This document shows positions 18,983 to 30,421 of a DNA stretch of 64,000 nt, one piece after another; position 1 is the stretch's first letter; the number at the start of each line of letters is the position of its first letter. Position numbers and translations under genes: made by a program. The notes beneath the pieces were generated by a model. It was not told the DNA's origin. It did not search any database and saw only the letters and a program-made list of their open reading frames with translations. Source of the stretch: Myxococcales bacterium (GTDB taxonomy: Bacteria > Myxococcota_A > Bradymonadia > UBA7976 > UBA1532); contig JACKDN010000036.1 of the NCBI GenBank assembly GCA_020633465.1, forward strand, positions 11,686 through 75,685, in the 5' to 3' direction.

Positions 18983-19485
18983 GGGGGGTCGGGCAGCTCG
19001 GGCGCGGCCGGGCAGTCGAAGGCCTCGGGCGTCTCGCCGTCGCCCACCAGCCGCGCGCAGACCGGCACCACCAGCGGGCTGTCGGCCGCGTTGCTGACGA
19101 TCACCAGCGCGGCGACGTCGGCCGGGCGCTCGCCGTCGACGCGCTCGGCGGGCATGTCGGCGTCGTAGGTGACGCGCACCGCGATCTCCTCGCCGCGCGC
19201 CGCGCTCATCGGCGTGGGCCCCTCGAGCTCGAAGGCGCCGCGCGCGTCGCCCACCAGGCACACCTGCTCGACCGACAGCGCCGCGCTGCAGCCGTTGCGC
19301 ACCAGCACGGTGCGGCGCGCGGGCACGGTGTCGGTGAGCGGATCGCCCTGCCCCGCGCGCTTCACCTCGCCGAAGTTCAGCGCCGCCGGAAACGGCTCGG
19401 CGCTGGCGCCCCCGCAGGTGTCTTCGCCGCCGTCGTCGCAGGCGACGAGGGCCAGACCGAGGCCCACGATGAGCACGAGACGCAT
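18970..19485 (-). CDS. Small lipoprotein, ASH/MSP-like beta-sandwich
   Basis: Predicted lipoprotein of 171 residues with lipobox LVAC (Cys16) followed by Asp-Asp. The mature protein runs from PAALNFGEVKRAG through TVLVRNGCSAALSVEQ to VRVTYDADMP, the pattern of ASH/MSP or choice-of-anchor-D type Ig-like domains (a Phe-Gly start and a strand of the VxNxG type). It is likely held at the membrane as a structural or binding module. It lies 1 nt after the upstream gene and overlaps the next by 13 nt in the operon. Confidence 0.8.
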   Translation of the reverse strand: MRLVLIVGLGLALVACDDGGEDTCGGASAEPFPAALNFGEVKRAGQGDPLTDTVPARRTVLVRNGCSAALSVEQVCLVGDARGAFELEGPTPMSAARGEEIAVRVTYDADMPAERVDGERPADVAALVIVSNAADSPLVVPVCARLVGDGETPEAFDCPAAPELPDPPCGG

Positions 19486-19486
19486 C

Positions 19487-20035
19487 TCACTCCCTCCAGA
19501 GCGGCCGCGTGTCGCCGCCGCTGGCCGCCAGCTGGCGGAAGGCCTGCCAGAACGCGGTGGTGGCCTCCTGCAGGGCGATGCGCTGCTGGTCGACGGCGTC
19601 GCGCGCGGCGGCCGCCCGCGCGGTCGCCGCCTCGGCCGCCTGATCGATGGGCTCGAGCTCGTAGACGGCCAGGTCGCGCCGCATCGCCGTGCGGGCGTAC
19701 GCCCGGGTGAGGCGCGCGGCGCTCAGGTCGCGGTGCGCCTCGGCGGCGTCCAGCTCCAGCCGCGCCAGCCGCACGCGCGCCGCCGCCATCGTCTGCAGGG
19801 CGCCGTCCGCCGCGCCCAGGCTGCCCGCGTCGGCGATGCGCGCGCGCCACCGCTGCACCTCGGCCAGCCGCGCCTCGGCGTCGGCCACCGCCGCGCGCGC
19901 CACGACCACCGCGTCCTCGGCGTCGGCCAGGAACAGGCGGTCGGCCCGCGGCAGCCGCGGATCGTGGATGTCGACCGGGCGCACGCCCCCGCAGGCGGAC
20001 AGCAGCAGCGCGAACAGCGGAAGCAGGCGTCGCAT
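19487..20035 (-). CDS. Ala-rich coiled-coil lipoprotein
   Basis: Predicted lipoprotein of 182 residues, lipobox LSAC (Cys15). Nearly all of the mature part is Ala/Arg/Glu-rich helix with heptad character (ARAAVADAEARLAEVQRW, RVRLARLELDAAEAHRDL), suggesting a coiled coil anchored in the envelope. No known family is recognised. ATG 20035 shares its A with the stop of the upstream TPR gene (TGATG), indicating translational coupling. Confidence 0.8.
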   Translation of the reverse strand: MRRLLPLFALLLSACGGVRPVDIHDPRLPRADRLFLADAEDAVVVARAAVADAEARLAEVQRWRARIADAGSLGAADGALQTMAAARVRLARLELDAAEAHRDLSAARLTRAYARTAMRRDLAVYELEPIDQAAEAATARAAAARDAVDQQRIALQEATTAFWQAFRQLAASGGDTRPLWRE

Positions 20036-23000
20036 CAGCCCGCCCCCCCGCTCAGCAGCGCGCCGCCGGGGCGCCCGGCCGGGATGCGCTTCAGCGCCTC
20101 GTCGGCCGCGCCGGCCAGCCCCACCTGCCGCAGCCCGTCGGCCAGGTTCTGCCGCCCGGCCTCGAGCCCGCCGCCGGCCGCCCGCGCGAAGGCCTCGAGC
20201 GCGCCGGTGCGGTCGCCGGCCTTCCAGCTCGCGATGCCCAGCAGGTTCTGCTCGACCGGCCCGCCGCCCACCTGCACCGCCCGCGCGAAGGCCAGCCGCG
20301 CCGCGTGCGCGTCGCCCGCCTGCAGCAGCCCCTCGCCCAGCGCGGTGAGCGCCGCGTGATCGTCCGGGTTCTTCGACACCTGCTGCCGCAGCGCGTCGAG
20401 CTGCGGCAGGTTGCCCGCGGGCGAGCGCGGCGCCAGCCGGTCGAACGCGACGGGATCCTGCGCCGGCGCCGCGCCGGTCAGACACGCCCGCACCGGCGCC
20501 GCGAACACCTGCCGCGTCCACGCGAGCTCGGCGCACGCCCCCAGCGCCTCCTTCGACCGCGCCTCCAACTGCACCGCCCGCTGCTGCAGGCCCTTCTGCA
20601 GCGCCTCGGCCTGCGCCGGCGCCACGCCGGCCAGCCGCACGCCGCGCAGCTTCGTCGCCGTCGTCTGCGCCAGCGTCGCCAGCCGCCCCAGCGCCGCCGC
20701 GCCGAACACCGGGTCGCCCTCGCGCGCCGCCTTCAGGTAGCTCGCCTCGGCGATCTCGGCCAGCGTCACGACCTCCTGCACCGCCTCGACGTCGCTGCCC
20801 GGATCGAGCCCGGCGAACACCGCGTGGAAGGCCTCGGCCTGCCCGTAGTGCGCCCGCGCCCGATCGCCGTCGTCCGCGCCGCCCGCGTCCAGCACCCGCT
20901 GCATCGTCGCCTCGGCCTGATCGGTCTGCCCGCTGCGCACCTGCGCCAGCCCCAGCCGCGCCAGCACCGCCGGCGCGCCGTCCGCCGCCAGCGGCTGCAG
21001 CGCCTGCATCGTCGCCGCCGGCTGCCCGCCGCGCTCGAGCAGGCGCGCCAGCGCGCCGCCGGCCAGCGCCCGCGCCTCGGGGGTCTCGGCCGCCCGCAGC
21101 GCCAGCTCGAAGGCGCCCTGCGCGCCCGCGTCGTCGGCCAGCTCGGCCCGCAGCCGTCCCTCGGCCACCAGCAGCGGTACCCGCTCGGCCGGATCCGAGT
21201 CGGCCGCCCGCCGGAAGTAGGTCACCGCCCGATCCAGTTCCAGCCGCGCCGCGGCCGTGCGCGCCAGCGTCGCGAAGATGCCGGGCAGCTGCTCGCTCTT
21301 CGGGTACTTCGCGGCGATCTCGTCGGCCAACCGGTACAGCGCCTGGCTGTCGCCCGCCGCCCGCGCCGCCACGAACGCGTTGAGCAGCGCCCGCTCGCCC
21401 AGGTCGGTGCCCTGGTAGCGCTCGGCGAACCGCTCCAGCTCCTGCGTCGGATCCCCGCCGTCCACGCCCGCCGCGGCCAGCGACAGCTCGTCGAGCTGCT
21501 TCTGCTCGGCCGCCTCGACGATGGGCTGGATGTCCGACTTGACCTTCGGGCTCACCGGGCTGTCGCCGGCCAGGAAGCGCCGCCCGGCGCTCACCAGCCC
21601 GAGCAGGTCGTTGATCGTGTTGTAGCTGTCCAGCACCAGGTGCACCGCCGCGTCGCCCTCGACGGTGTTCGGGTACTCGAGCGCCACCGCCGTCAGCCGA
21701 TCGATGGCCGGCCGGTAGCGCCCCTCGTCGTAGTAGGTCTGCGCGATGGCGAAGCGCACGCGCCGCGCGCGCTCGGGCGTCAGCGTGCCCGCCATCAGCT
21801 CGCGCGCCGCCCGCCGCAGCCCGGCGCGCGCCACCACGCGCTCCAGGTGCGCCCGCCCGGTCTCCTTTTCCAGCGCCTTCTGCAGCAGCACCACCGCGTC
21901 GTACAGCAGCTTCGCCCGCGCCGGATCCTCGGCCGGCCGCAGCGCCGCCGCGGCCTGCAGCCGCCGCCCCGCCTCGAAGGGATCGCCCAGCCCGGCCAGC
22001 ACGTCGGCCAGGTTCTCGAGGATCTCGCCCCGGAACTCGCTGTCGGGGAAGGCGTCCAGCCAGTTCGCGTAGGCGTCGGCCACCTGCCGCGCCGCCGGCG
22101 CGCGCGGCCCGCCCGCGGTCAGCGCCTCCTGCGCCCGCGTCGCCAGGTCGCGCGCGTACTGCTCGAACTCACCCAGCAGCCGGTCGCGCTGCTCGGCCGG
22201 CACGTCCGGCCGTCGCACGTGCCGCCGCACCGCCCGCGTGATCAGCTCGACGTCCGCCGCCACCTCGCCGAAGGCCTTCGACTTACGCACCGCCCCGTGC
22301 AGCAGCCGCGCGTCGTCCAGCCGCTCGGGCCCGTCCGGCCCCAGCCGCAGCAGCTCGCGCGCGACGTCCGCCGCGCCCTGCGCCTGATCCATCGTCGAGA
22401 ACCGATCCGCCAGCCGCTCCAGCGCCGCCACGTAGGCGCCGCGGCTGTACGCCTTCGATCGCAGGTACGGCACCGCCGTCTCGGGCTTGCGCTCGCGGCT
22501 GTAGCAGTAGGTCAGGTCGACCAGCGACTCGCGCCGCACGTCCAGCTCGGCGCTCTCGCCGCTGCCCGGCTCGCCGCCCGCCGCCAGCCACGCGTTCGAC
22601 GCGTCGATCGCCTTCTCGAAGTGATCCAGCGCCCGCTTGCACTGCCCCTGGTTCACCTTCACCCAGGCCAGCTTGTAGTGGCCCAGGCCGCTGACCCGGC
22701 TCAGCGGCGCCTTGGTGATGCGCGCGTAATGCTCGGCCGCCGCGTCCAGGTCGCTGCGGTCGAACTGATCGTCGCCCAGCACCAGCAGCGCGTCGTTGCG
22801 CAGCGGGCTCGCGGGGTGCTCGTCCACGAGCCGCTGCAGCGCCGCCCGCATCTCGTCGTACTGCCCCAGCTCGCGGTGCTCCTGCCCCAGGTTGAACAGC
22901 ACGCGGTCGGCCAGCGCCGTCTCCGGGTGCCGCTTCAGCACCTGCCGGTACAGCGCGATGGCCTGCTCCTTGAGGAAGCGCACCTGCGGCACGTGCAGCG

Positions 23001-23268
23001 CCTTGACCGACCGCTGCTCGCGCTCGTAGGCCACCTGATAGTGGTAGCGGGCCTCCTCGCCCAGCAGCTCGGCCAGCCGCACGTACAGCTCGGGCAGATA
23101 CGCGGCGCCGCGCGCCTGCGCGATGGTCGCGCGCGTCTCCTCGATGGCGTTGCGCGCCTTCGTGATCTGCAGCCGCAGCCGCTCGACGCGCGCCGGATCG
23201 CGCACCTCGACCCGCTGCGCCCCGCAGCCAGCCGCCACCAGCGTCAGCGCGAGGATCAGTCGATGCAT
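20035..23268 (-). CDS. Long TPR lipoprotein
   Basis: Lipoprotein of 1077 residues with lipobox AAGC (Cys15). The mature protein is helical throughout with many tetratricopeptide-like repeats: for example ALYRQVLKRHPETALADRVL, YDEMRAALQRLVDEHP and YFRRAADSDP. TPR proteins scaffold complexes; the context (OMP barrel, second TPR lipoprotein, small lipoproteins in one overlapping operon) points to an envelope-spanning assembly. Myxobacterial Glt/Agl gliding or secretion complexes contain a comparable set, but no single homologue can be named from sequence reading. It overlaps the upstream gene by 13 nt. Confidence 0.85.
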   Translation of the reverse strand: MHRLILALTLVAAGCGAQRVEVRDPARVERLRLQITKARNAIEETRATIAQARGAAYLPELYVRLAELLGEEARYHYQVAYEREQRSVKALHVPQVRFLKEQAIALYRQVLKRHPETALADRVLFNLGQEHRELGQYDEMRAALQRLVDEHPASPLRNDALLVLGDDQFDRSDLDAAAEHYARITKAPLSRVSGLGHYKLAWVKVNQGQCKRALDHFEKAIDASNAWLAAGGEPGSGESAELDVRRESLVDLTYCYSRERKPETAVPYLRSKAYSRGAYVAALERLADRFSTMDQAQGAADVARELLRLGPDGPERLDDARLLHGAVRKSKAFGEVAADVELITRAVRRHVRRPDVPAEQRDRLLGEFEQYARDLATRAQEALTAGGPRAPAARQVADAYANWLDAFPDSEFRGEILENLADVLAGLGDPFEAGRRLQAAAALRPAEDPARAKLLYDAVVLLQKALEKETGRAHLERVVARAGLRRAARELMAGTLTPERARRVRFAIAQTYYDEGRYRPAIDRLTAVALEYPNTVEGDAAVHLVLDSYNTINDLLGLVSAGRRFLAGDSPVSPKVKSDIQPIVEAAEQKQLDELSLAAAGVDGGDPTQELERFAERYQGTDLGERALLNAFVAARAAGDSQALYRLADEIAAKYPKSEQLPGIFATLARTAAARLELDRAVTYFRRAADSDPAERVPLLVAEGRLRAELADDAGAQGAFELALRAAETPEARALAGGALARLLERGGQPAATMQALQPLAADGAPAVLARLGLAQVRSGQTDQAEATMQRVLDAGGADDGDRARAHYGQAEAFHAVFAGLDPGSDVEAVQEVVTLAEIAEASYLKAAREGDPVFGAAALGRLATLAQTTATKLRGVRLAGVAPAQAEALQKGLQQRAVQLEARSKEALGACAELAWTRQVFAAPVRACLTGAAPAQDPVAFDRLAPRSPAGNLPQLDALRQQVSKNPDDHAALTALGEGLLQAGDAHAARLAFARAVQVGGGPVEQNLLGIASWKAGDRTGALEAFARAAGGGLEAGRQNLADGLRQVGLAGAADEALKRIPAGRPGGALLSGGAG

Positions 23269-24677
23269 CGGTCCTCGGCGACGACGATCAGGTCGTCCAG
23301 CTCGTCGGTCCAGAACTCGCCGGTGTCGTGGAACACCACCCGCCCGCCGCCGGTGCGCACGTCGGGCGGCGGCGCCTCGGGCGGGCCGGCCGGGCGACGG
23401 CGGCCGCGCAGCAGCGCGACGCTCAGCTCGTGCAGGATGAGCCGCACGCCCTCCTCGGCGGCCAGCAGATCCTCGCCCACCGCGTCCACCGCGTGCGCCA
23501 GCCGCGCGTCCAGGCGACGCCGCGCCTCGCGCAGCCCGCGGTCGTACAGATCGCGCAGGTGCGGATACAGCTCGGGGCCCAGGTCGTCGGCCAGGTCGTC
23601 CACCCGCGCCTTCTCGCGCGCGACGCGGTCGACGAAGCGGCTCAGCTCCTCGACGCCGGGGCGGCGCTTCGCCGCGGCGCGTAGGGCGGCCGACTCGGTC
23701 AGCAGGCCGCCCGCGTACAGATCGTCCAGCGCGTCGCCGTGCCGCGCGCGCAGCCGCGTCGCCGCGCGCCGCGCCGGGCCGAACTGGCACAGCCGCCGCA
23801 GCGCCAGGGCCTCCAGCAGGAAGCGCTCCGGGGCGATGAGATCCTGGTACACCGGCGCGTCGAGCGCGCGCAGCAGGCCCAGCGTGCGCCGCGTCTCGCC
23901 GCGGTGGTAGTGCGCCCAGGCCATCTCGAGCAGCAGCGAGGGATCGTCCGGCGCCAGCGCGCGCAGCCGCTCGTACTGCGCGATGGCGTCGTCGTAGCGG
24001 CCCTGCTCCATCGCGACGCGGGCCAGCGCGCGGCGGACGTCGACGTCCAGATCGGGGGGCAGATCGTCGCGCTCGGCCAGGGCGTCCAGCGCCTCGGTGG
24101 CTTTCCCCAGATCGCGCGCGGCCACCTGCTGCACCGCGCCCACGTAGTCCGCGCGCGCGCGCCAGCCGCCGGCCTCGGGCAGATCGGCGAAGCGCGCCGC
24201 GGCCCAGGCGTCGAGCTGCTGCCGCGCGTTGTGCAGGCCGCGCTGGTAGTCGACGAAGCCCTGCAGGTCGGGCGGCAGGCCGGTGATCTCGGTCGTCGCC
24301 AGGAAGCCGTCGACCAGCGTGTCCGCGTCGTAGACGCCCGAGTCGATGATGCGGCGCAGGCCGCGCAGGGCCTCGGGCAGCAGCTCCGGATCGCGCCGCG
24401 CCCGCGCGACGTCGAGGTACCACAGCGACGCCGCCCAGCTCAGGTCCAGCGCCTCGGCGCTGCGCGCCAGCAGCCGCAGCGCCCGGTCGTAGCGCGGATC
24501 GTCCGGCGTGGCGCCCGCGTAGTACCGCCACGCCGCCGCCGCGGCCAGCGCCGGCTCGTCGGCCCGCTGCCGCGCGACGGCGTAGGTGAAGGCCGCCTCG
24601 CGATCCTCGGGGATGCCGCCGGTGCTCGCGCACCCGGCCAGCAGGGCCAGCACGACGAGGGGGACGGCGCGTCTCAG
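23256..24677 (-). CDS. TPR lipoprotein with apparent CTG start
   Basis: Lipoprotein of about 473 residues. The only signal peptide in frame is RRAVPLVVLALLAGC (lipobox LAGC). The best-placed initiator is CTG 24677, overlapping the upstream stop as CTGA, with GGGAG exactly 7 nt upstream; a GTG at 24701 is the alternative but has no Shine-Dalgarno. The mature part carries TPR-like helices (about residues 30-330; e.g. YDDAIAQYERLRALAPDDP) and a C-terminal helical region ending in an acidic tail. It is probably a scaffold in the same envelope complex as its operon neighbours. Confidence 0.82.
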   Translation of the reverse strand: MRRAVPLVVLALLAGCASTGGIPEDREAAFTYAVARQRADEPALAAAAAWRYYAGATPDDPRYDRALRLLARSAEALDLSWAASLWYLDVARARRDPELLPEALRGLRRIIDSGVYDADTLVDGFLATTEITGLPPDLQGFVDYQRGLHNARQQLDAWAAARFADLPEAGGWRARADYVGAVQQVAARDLGKATEALDALAERDDLPPDLDVDVRRALARVAMEQGRYDDAIAQYERLRALAPDDPSLLLEMAWAHYHRGETRRTLGLLRALDAPVYQDLIAPERFLLEALALRRLCQFGPARRAATRLRARHGDALDDLYAGGLLTESAALRAAAKRRPGVEELSRFVDRVAREKARVDDLADDLGPELYPHLRDLYDRGLREARRRLDARLAHAVDAVGEDLLAAEEGVRLILHELSVALLRGRRRPAGPPEAPPPDVRTGGGRVVFHDTGEFWTDELDDLIVVAEDRCID

Positions 24678-25264
24678 AGGGACACTCCCAGGCCGATCCA
24701 CAGCTCGTTCTGGATGTCCTCGCTGTTGATGAAGGCGTGATCGCGCACGTCCAGCCGCAGCGACACCGACTCGGACACGTACAGCCGATAGGCCACGCCG
24801 ACGTCGGCGACGGGCCGCTCGGACCGGGTCATCCAGCCGTAGCCGCCGCCCACCAGGAACATCAGCTCGCCGAAGGCCAGGCCGTCGTTCAGCCAGGCGC
24901 CCTTCCAGTACAGCGGCTTGAAGACGAAGTTGGTGGTCAGGAAGTACTCGACCCGCTCGAAGGGCGTCGGCTCGATGTCGAAGGCGTTCAGCTCGTCGCG
25001 CAGGTCCGTCTCGAGCGGGAAGCTCCAGAAGAAGTGCGCCACCTCCCAGGCGAAGACGTCGGTGAAGTGCAGGGTGTACGCCCCGCTGACCGTCAGCCCC
25101 TTCTCGAAGGCGTCCAGCGGCAGGATGCCCACCGCGGCGGTGAACTCGTGCGTCTGGGTGTGGCGACGGCTCTGCACCGCCAGGCCCGGCAAGGCCGGGT
25201 CGTCGGCGGCCCACGCGGCGGGCAGGGCCGCCATGAAGGCCACGATCGCGGCGAGTCGTCGCAT
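24674..25264 (-). CDS. Outer-membrane beta-barrel protein (myxobacterial OMP type)
   Basis: Predicted OMP of 196 residues. A Sec signal peptide ends at AWA after about residue 19. The mature part alternates polar and aromatic residues in strands (THEFTAAVGILPLDAF, GLTVSGAYTLHFTDVFAWEV, ELMFLVGGGYGWMTR, VGVAYRLYVSESVSLRLDVR) and ends in a hydrophobic C-terminal strand LWIGLGVSL. This matches the small beta-barrel family common in Myxococcota (TIGR04565-like, by pattern only). It heads the seven-gene minus operon and faces the divergent gene at 25322 across 57 nt. Glt-complex barrels of gliding myxobacteria are of this general type. Confidence 0.85.
   Translation of the reverse strand: MRRLAAIVAFMAALPAAWAADDPALPGLAVQSRRHTQTHEFTAAVGILPLDAFEKGLTVSGAYTLHFTDVFAWEVAHFFWSFPLETDLRDELNAFDIEPTPFERVEYFLTTNFVFKPLYWKGAWLNDGLAFGELMFLVGGGYGWMTRSERPVADVGVAYRLYVSESVSLRLDVRDHAFINSEDIQNELWIGLGVSL
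24685..24689 (-). promoter_or_regulatory. Ribosome binding site supporting a CTG start
   Basis: GGGAG on the minus strand, 7 nt upstream of CTG 24677, inside the last codons of the upstream OMP gene. It favours CTG over the more distant GTG 24701. Confidence 0.45.
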
Positions 25265-25302
25265 GAAGGGCGTCTCCGGGTCGCTCCGTCCCGAGGCGCG
25301 AG

Positions 25303-25308
25303 TATACT
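25303..25308 (+). promoter_or_regulatory. Putative -10 element TATACT
   Basis: TATACT in the 57-nt divergent gap between the OMP gene and the propeller lipoprotein. It stands out in GC-rich surroundings; no clear -35. It would give a leader of about 8 nt for the gene at 25322. Confidence 0.35.
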
Positions 25309-25321
25309 CGACCGCGAGCCG

Positions 25322-26458
25322 ATGCCGAATCCCCTGTCCCACCTCGCGCGCGGATGTCTGCTGCTGGCCCTCGCCGGCTGCGCCGAAGACTCGCCGAATC
25401 GCGCCGACGCCGCCGTCGACGCCGCCCTCGATGTGGGCACCGCCGACGCGGCCTTCCCCTGCGACGGCGGGGCGGCCTGCGCCGACGACGATCCCTGCAC
25501 CGTCGACCGCTGCGTCGAGGGCGACTGCGTCTGGACACGCCCCGACGCGAGCCTGGAGGTGGTGACGACGATCGACGGCCCGGTGCGCGCGGCCCACCTG
25601 CGCGGCGACCGCCTGTACGTCGCGCGCGGCGCGGCCGGCTTCGCCGCCTTCGACCTGTCGAAGCTGCCCGACGAGGACGTCGAGGAGACCTTCGCCCGCC
25701 CGCCCACCGACGACGAGGGCCCGGCGGCCGGCCTCGTCGCCGACAACGACTTCGTCTACGTCTGGGAGGGCGGCCCGCGGCTGCGCATCCACAACCGGCG
25801 TGACGGCGAGCCGGTGGGCAGCTACACCGCGCGCGACGCCGTGCAGGACTTCCTGGTGTTCGGCCGCTACGCCTACGCCGCCGTGTTCGCGAAGGGCGTC
25901 GAGGGCGTCGACCTCGAGGATCGCGCCGCCCCCCGCCGCCTGGGCCGCGGCCCCACGGCCGGCCGCGCGCTGAGCCTGGGCCGGCGCGGCAACCAGGTGA
26001 TCGTCGCCGACGGCCTCGCTGGGCTGGCCCGGGTGAACGTCAGCGAGCGCGAGGCGCCGACGGCCATCGAGACGCTCTTGACCACCGAGGGCCGTGCGGT
26101 CGCGGTGAGCGTGGCGGGCGACCTCGCGGTGCTCGCCGAGCTGGGCGGCGGCCTGGGCGTCGTCGATCTGGCCCCGCGCGACGGCCCGGAGCGCCTCGCC
26201 ACGCTACTGTTCGACCAGGACGTGACCGGTGTCGCCTTCCTCGACCGCCGCACCGTCGCGGTCGCCGCGGGCGATCTGTTCGTCGTCGATCTGCTGGCGC
26301 CCACCGCCCCCACCGTCTGGTTCGCGCCCGACCTGGGCGCGCCGGTGCAGGGCGTCCACGCGCACGAGCGCCGCGCCGCCGTGGCGCAGGGCGACGCGGG
26401 CCTCACCGTCGTCCGCCTGCGCTGCCCCGAGCCCGCGATGGACGCCGGGGCCGAGTAG
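25322..26458 (+). CDS. LVIVD-like beta-propeller lipoprotein
   Basis: Lipoprotein of 378 residues, lipobox LAGC (Cys20). An Asp/Ala linker and a short Cys-rich unit (CADDDPCTVDRCVEGDC) precede six repeated blades of roughly 45 residues, each with a hydrophobic pair of strands of the kind RLYVARGAAGFAAFDL or LAVLAELGGGLGVVDL. These are LVIVD-type propeller repeats found in secreted proteins. Binding rather than catalysis is likely. ATG 25322 lies 13 nt after a TATACT hexamer, which would leave a very short leader. The gene is convergent with the creatininase gene. Confidence 0.82.
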   Translation: MPNPLSHLARGCLLLALAGCAEDSPNRADAAVDAALDVGTADAAFPCDGGAACADDDPCTVDRCVEGDCVWTRPDASLEVVTTIDGPVRAAHLRGDRLYVARGAAGFAAFDLSKLPDEDVEETFARPPTDDEGPAAGLVADNDFVYVWEGGPRLRIHNRRDGEPVGSYTARDAVQDFLVFGRYAYAAVFAKGVEGVDLEDRAAPRRLGRGPTAGRALSLGRRGNQVIVADGLAGLARVNVSEREAPTAIETLLTTEGRAVAVSVAGDLAVLAELGGGLGVVDLAPRDGPERLATLLFDQDVTGVAFLDRRTVAVAAGDLFVVDLLAPTAPTVWFAPDLGAPVQGVHAHERRAAVAQGDAGLTVVRLRCPEPAMDAGAE

Positions 26459-26490
26459 GCCCGCCGGAACGTGCTCGTCCGCGGCCGCCG

Positions 26491-27465
26491 TCAGCCGCCC
26501 TCGACCGGCAGCAGGGCCACCGCGTCGTTCGGCACGTGCAGGTTGCCCAAGCGCCCGCCCAGGCTCACCCACGGCAGCCACGGCATCATCGGCGGCGGCG
26601 ACGTCGCCTGCCCCGCGAACACCTGCGTCACGAGCTCGGTGTAGCCGTCCTCGATCATCGCCGCGAAGCCCGCCCCGATCGCCGCCGTGGCCAGGTGCGG
26701 CCGCCCGGTGTAGCCCGGGAAGGGGCGCAGCGCCGACCACGCCGTGCCCATCGCCGCAAAGCCCATCTCACGCGCGAAGGTGTCGGCCCCCAGGCGCCGC
26801 GCCATCCCCCCCAGCGCCGCCAGCGCGCGGTGCGGCCGCACCGGCGGGCAAGGCGGCAGCGCACGATACCGCGGGCTGACCGAGTCGGGCGCGTAGTGCA
26901 GGGCCAGCGACGTCTCGAAGAAGCCGGCGTGGAAGTCGAACAGCAGCTCCTGCCGCACCGCCGCGCGATCGGCCTCGGGCACCTGCGCGAGCACGGGATC
27001 GAAGTCCTCGAGCTGCATGAACAGCATCATGCGCAGCGCCAGGTTGAAGGGGGCCACGGCGCGCACCCCGCGGGCGGTGAGGCGGCGCACGCCCGCCTCG
27101 AGCGCCGCCGCGTGCAAGGGCGCGCCGTGGAAGGTCATCAGGGCCACGTTCGTTGCGCCCAGGTCGGCGAGGGCGTCACACGCCTCGACGACGGCGCGCC
27201 GCACCGCCCCATAGGGCACGGCGCGCGAGCCCGGCCCGGGGCACGGCTCGACGCCCAGCTCCAGATCGGGGCACAGCAGTAGGGGGTGCTCGGGCGCCAC
27301 CCGCGGGTGCAACGCCCGCACGATGCCCACGCTCAGCAGGTGGTCGTTGTGCAGCGACAGATGGGGGCCATGAAACTCGACCGGGTTGATCGGCAGCCAT
27401 ACCGGCGCCCCGGCAGCGAGCAGGCGGCGGGCGGCGTCGTGGGGCAGGCTGAGGGGATCGATCAC
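26491..27465 (-). CDS. Creatininase / creatinine amidohydrolase family enzyme
   Basis: Metal-dependent amidohydrolase-like protein of 324 residues. Creatininase-family metal ligands are visible: NPVEFHGPHLSLHND (Glu, His, Asp), TFHGAPLH in place of the usual NGHGGN, and DFHAGFFETSL, the family's DxHAGxxETS signature. Relatives hydrolyse creatinine or act on formamide groups in cofactor (for example mycofactocin) pathways; the substrate here is unknown and no pathway partner is adjacent. The GTG start at 27465 has GGAG about 11 nt upstream. No signal peptide, so cytoplasmic. Confidence 0.88.
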   Translation of the reverse strand: MIDPLSLPHDAARRLLAAGAPVWLPINPVEFHGPHLSLHNDHLLSVGIVRALHPRVAPEHPLLLCPDLELGVEPCPGPGSRAVPYGAVRRAVVEACDALADLGATNVALMTFHGAPLHAAALEAGVRRLTARGVRAVAPFNLALRMMLFMQLEDFDPVLAQVPEADRAAVRQELLFDFHAGFFETSLALHYAPDSVSPRYRALPPCPPVRPHRALAALGGMARRLGADTFAREMGFAAMGTAWSALRPFPGYTGRPHLATAAIGAGFAAMIEDGYTELVTQVFAGQATSPPPMMPWLPWVSLGGRLGNLHVPNDAVALLPVEGG

Positions 27466-27567
27466 GGGCAGGCTCCGGCGAGGGCGTCGGAGGACAGAGG
27501 AGCGCGCGGCGCGCCCCGGGTCAACCACGGCGCGGGCCGACGACGATGGTGCGAGGCCGGCGCGGGC

Positions 27568-27573
27568 GTATAG
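27568..27573 (+). promoter_or_regulatory. Putative -10 element TATAGT
   Basis: TATAGT 47 nt upstream of ATG 27621, in the 155-nt gap after the divergent creatininase gene. No convincing -35. Leader of about 40 nt containing GGGAGGAG. Confidence 0.35.
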
Positions 27574-27620
27574 TGGGCCCGCGGGCGGCGCGCGCCCCGA
27601 GCGAGCGAGAGGGAGGAGCC

Positions 27621-30360
<2,740 letters not shown>

Positions 30361-30421
30361 TCCGAGCGGCGCTCCGCCTCGTAGGGTGGGGCGCCGTCTC
30401 GTCCCCTCGGAGACCCCTTCG

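Noticed and set aside
20305..23910. Plus-strand open frame of 1200 codons opposite the TPR genes
   Set aside because: Arg/Gln/Leu-rich composition without domains; the minus strand has coherent TPR proteins with lipoprotein signals and coupled starts.
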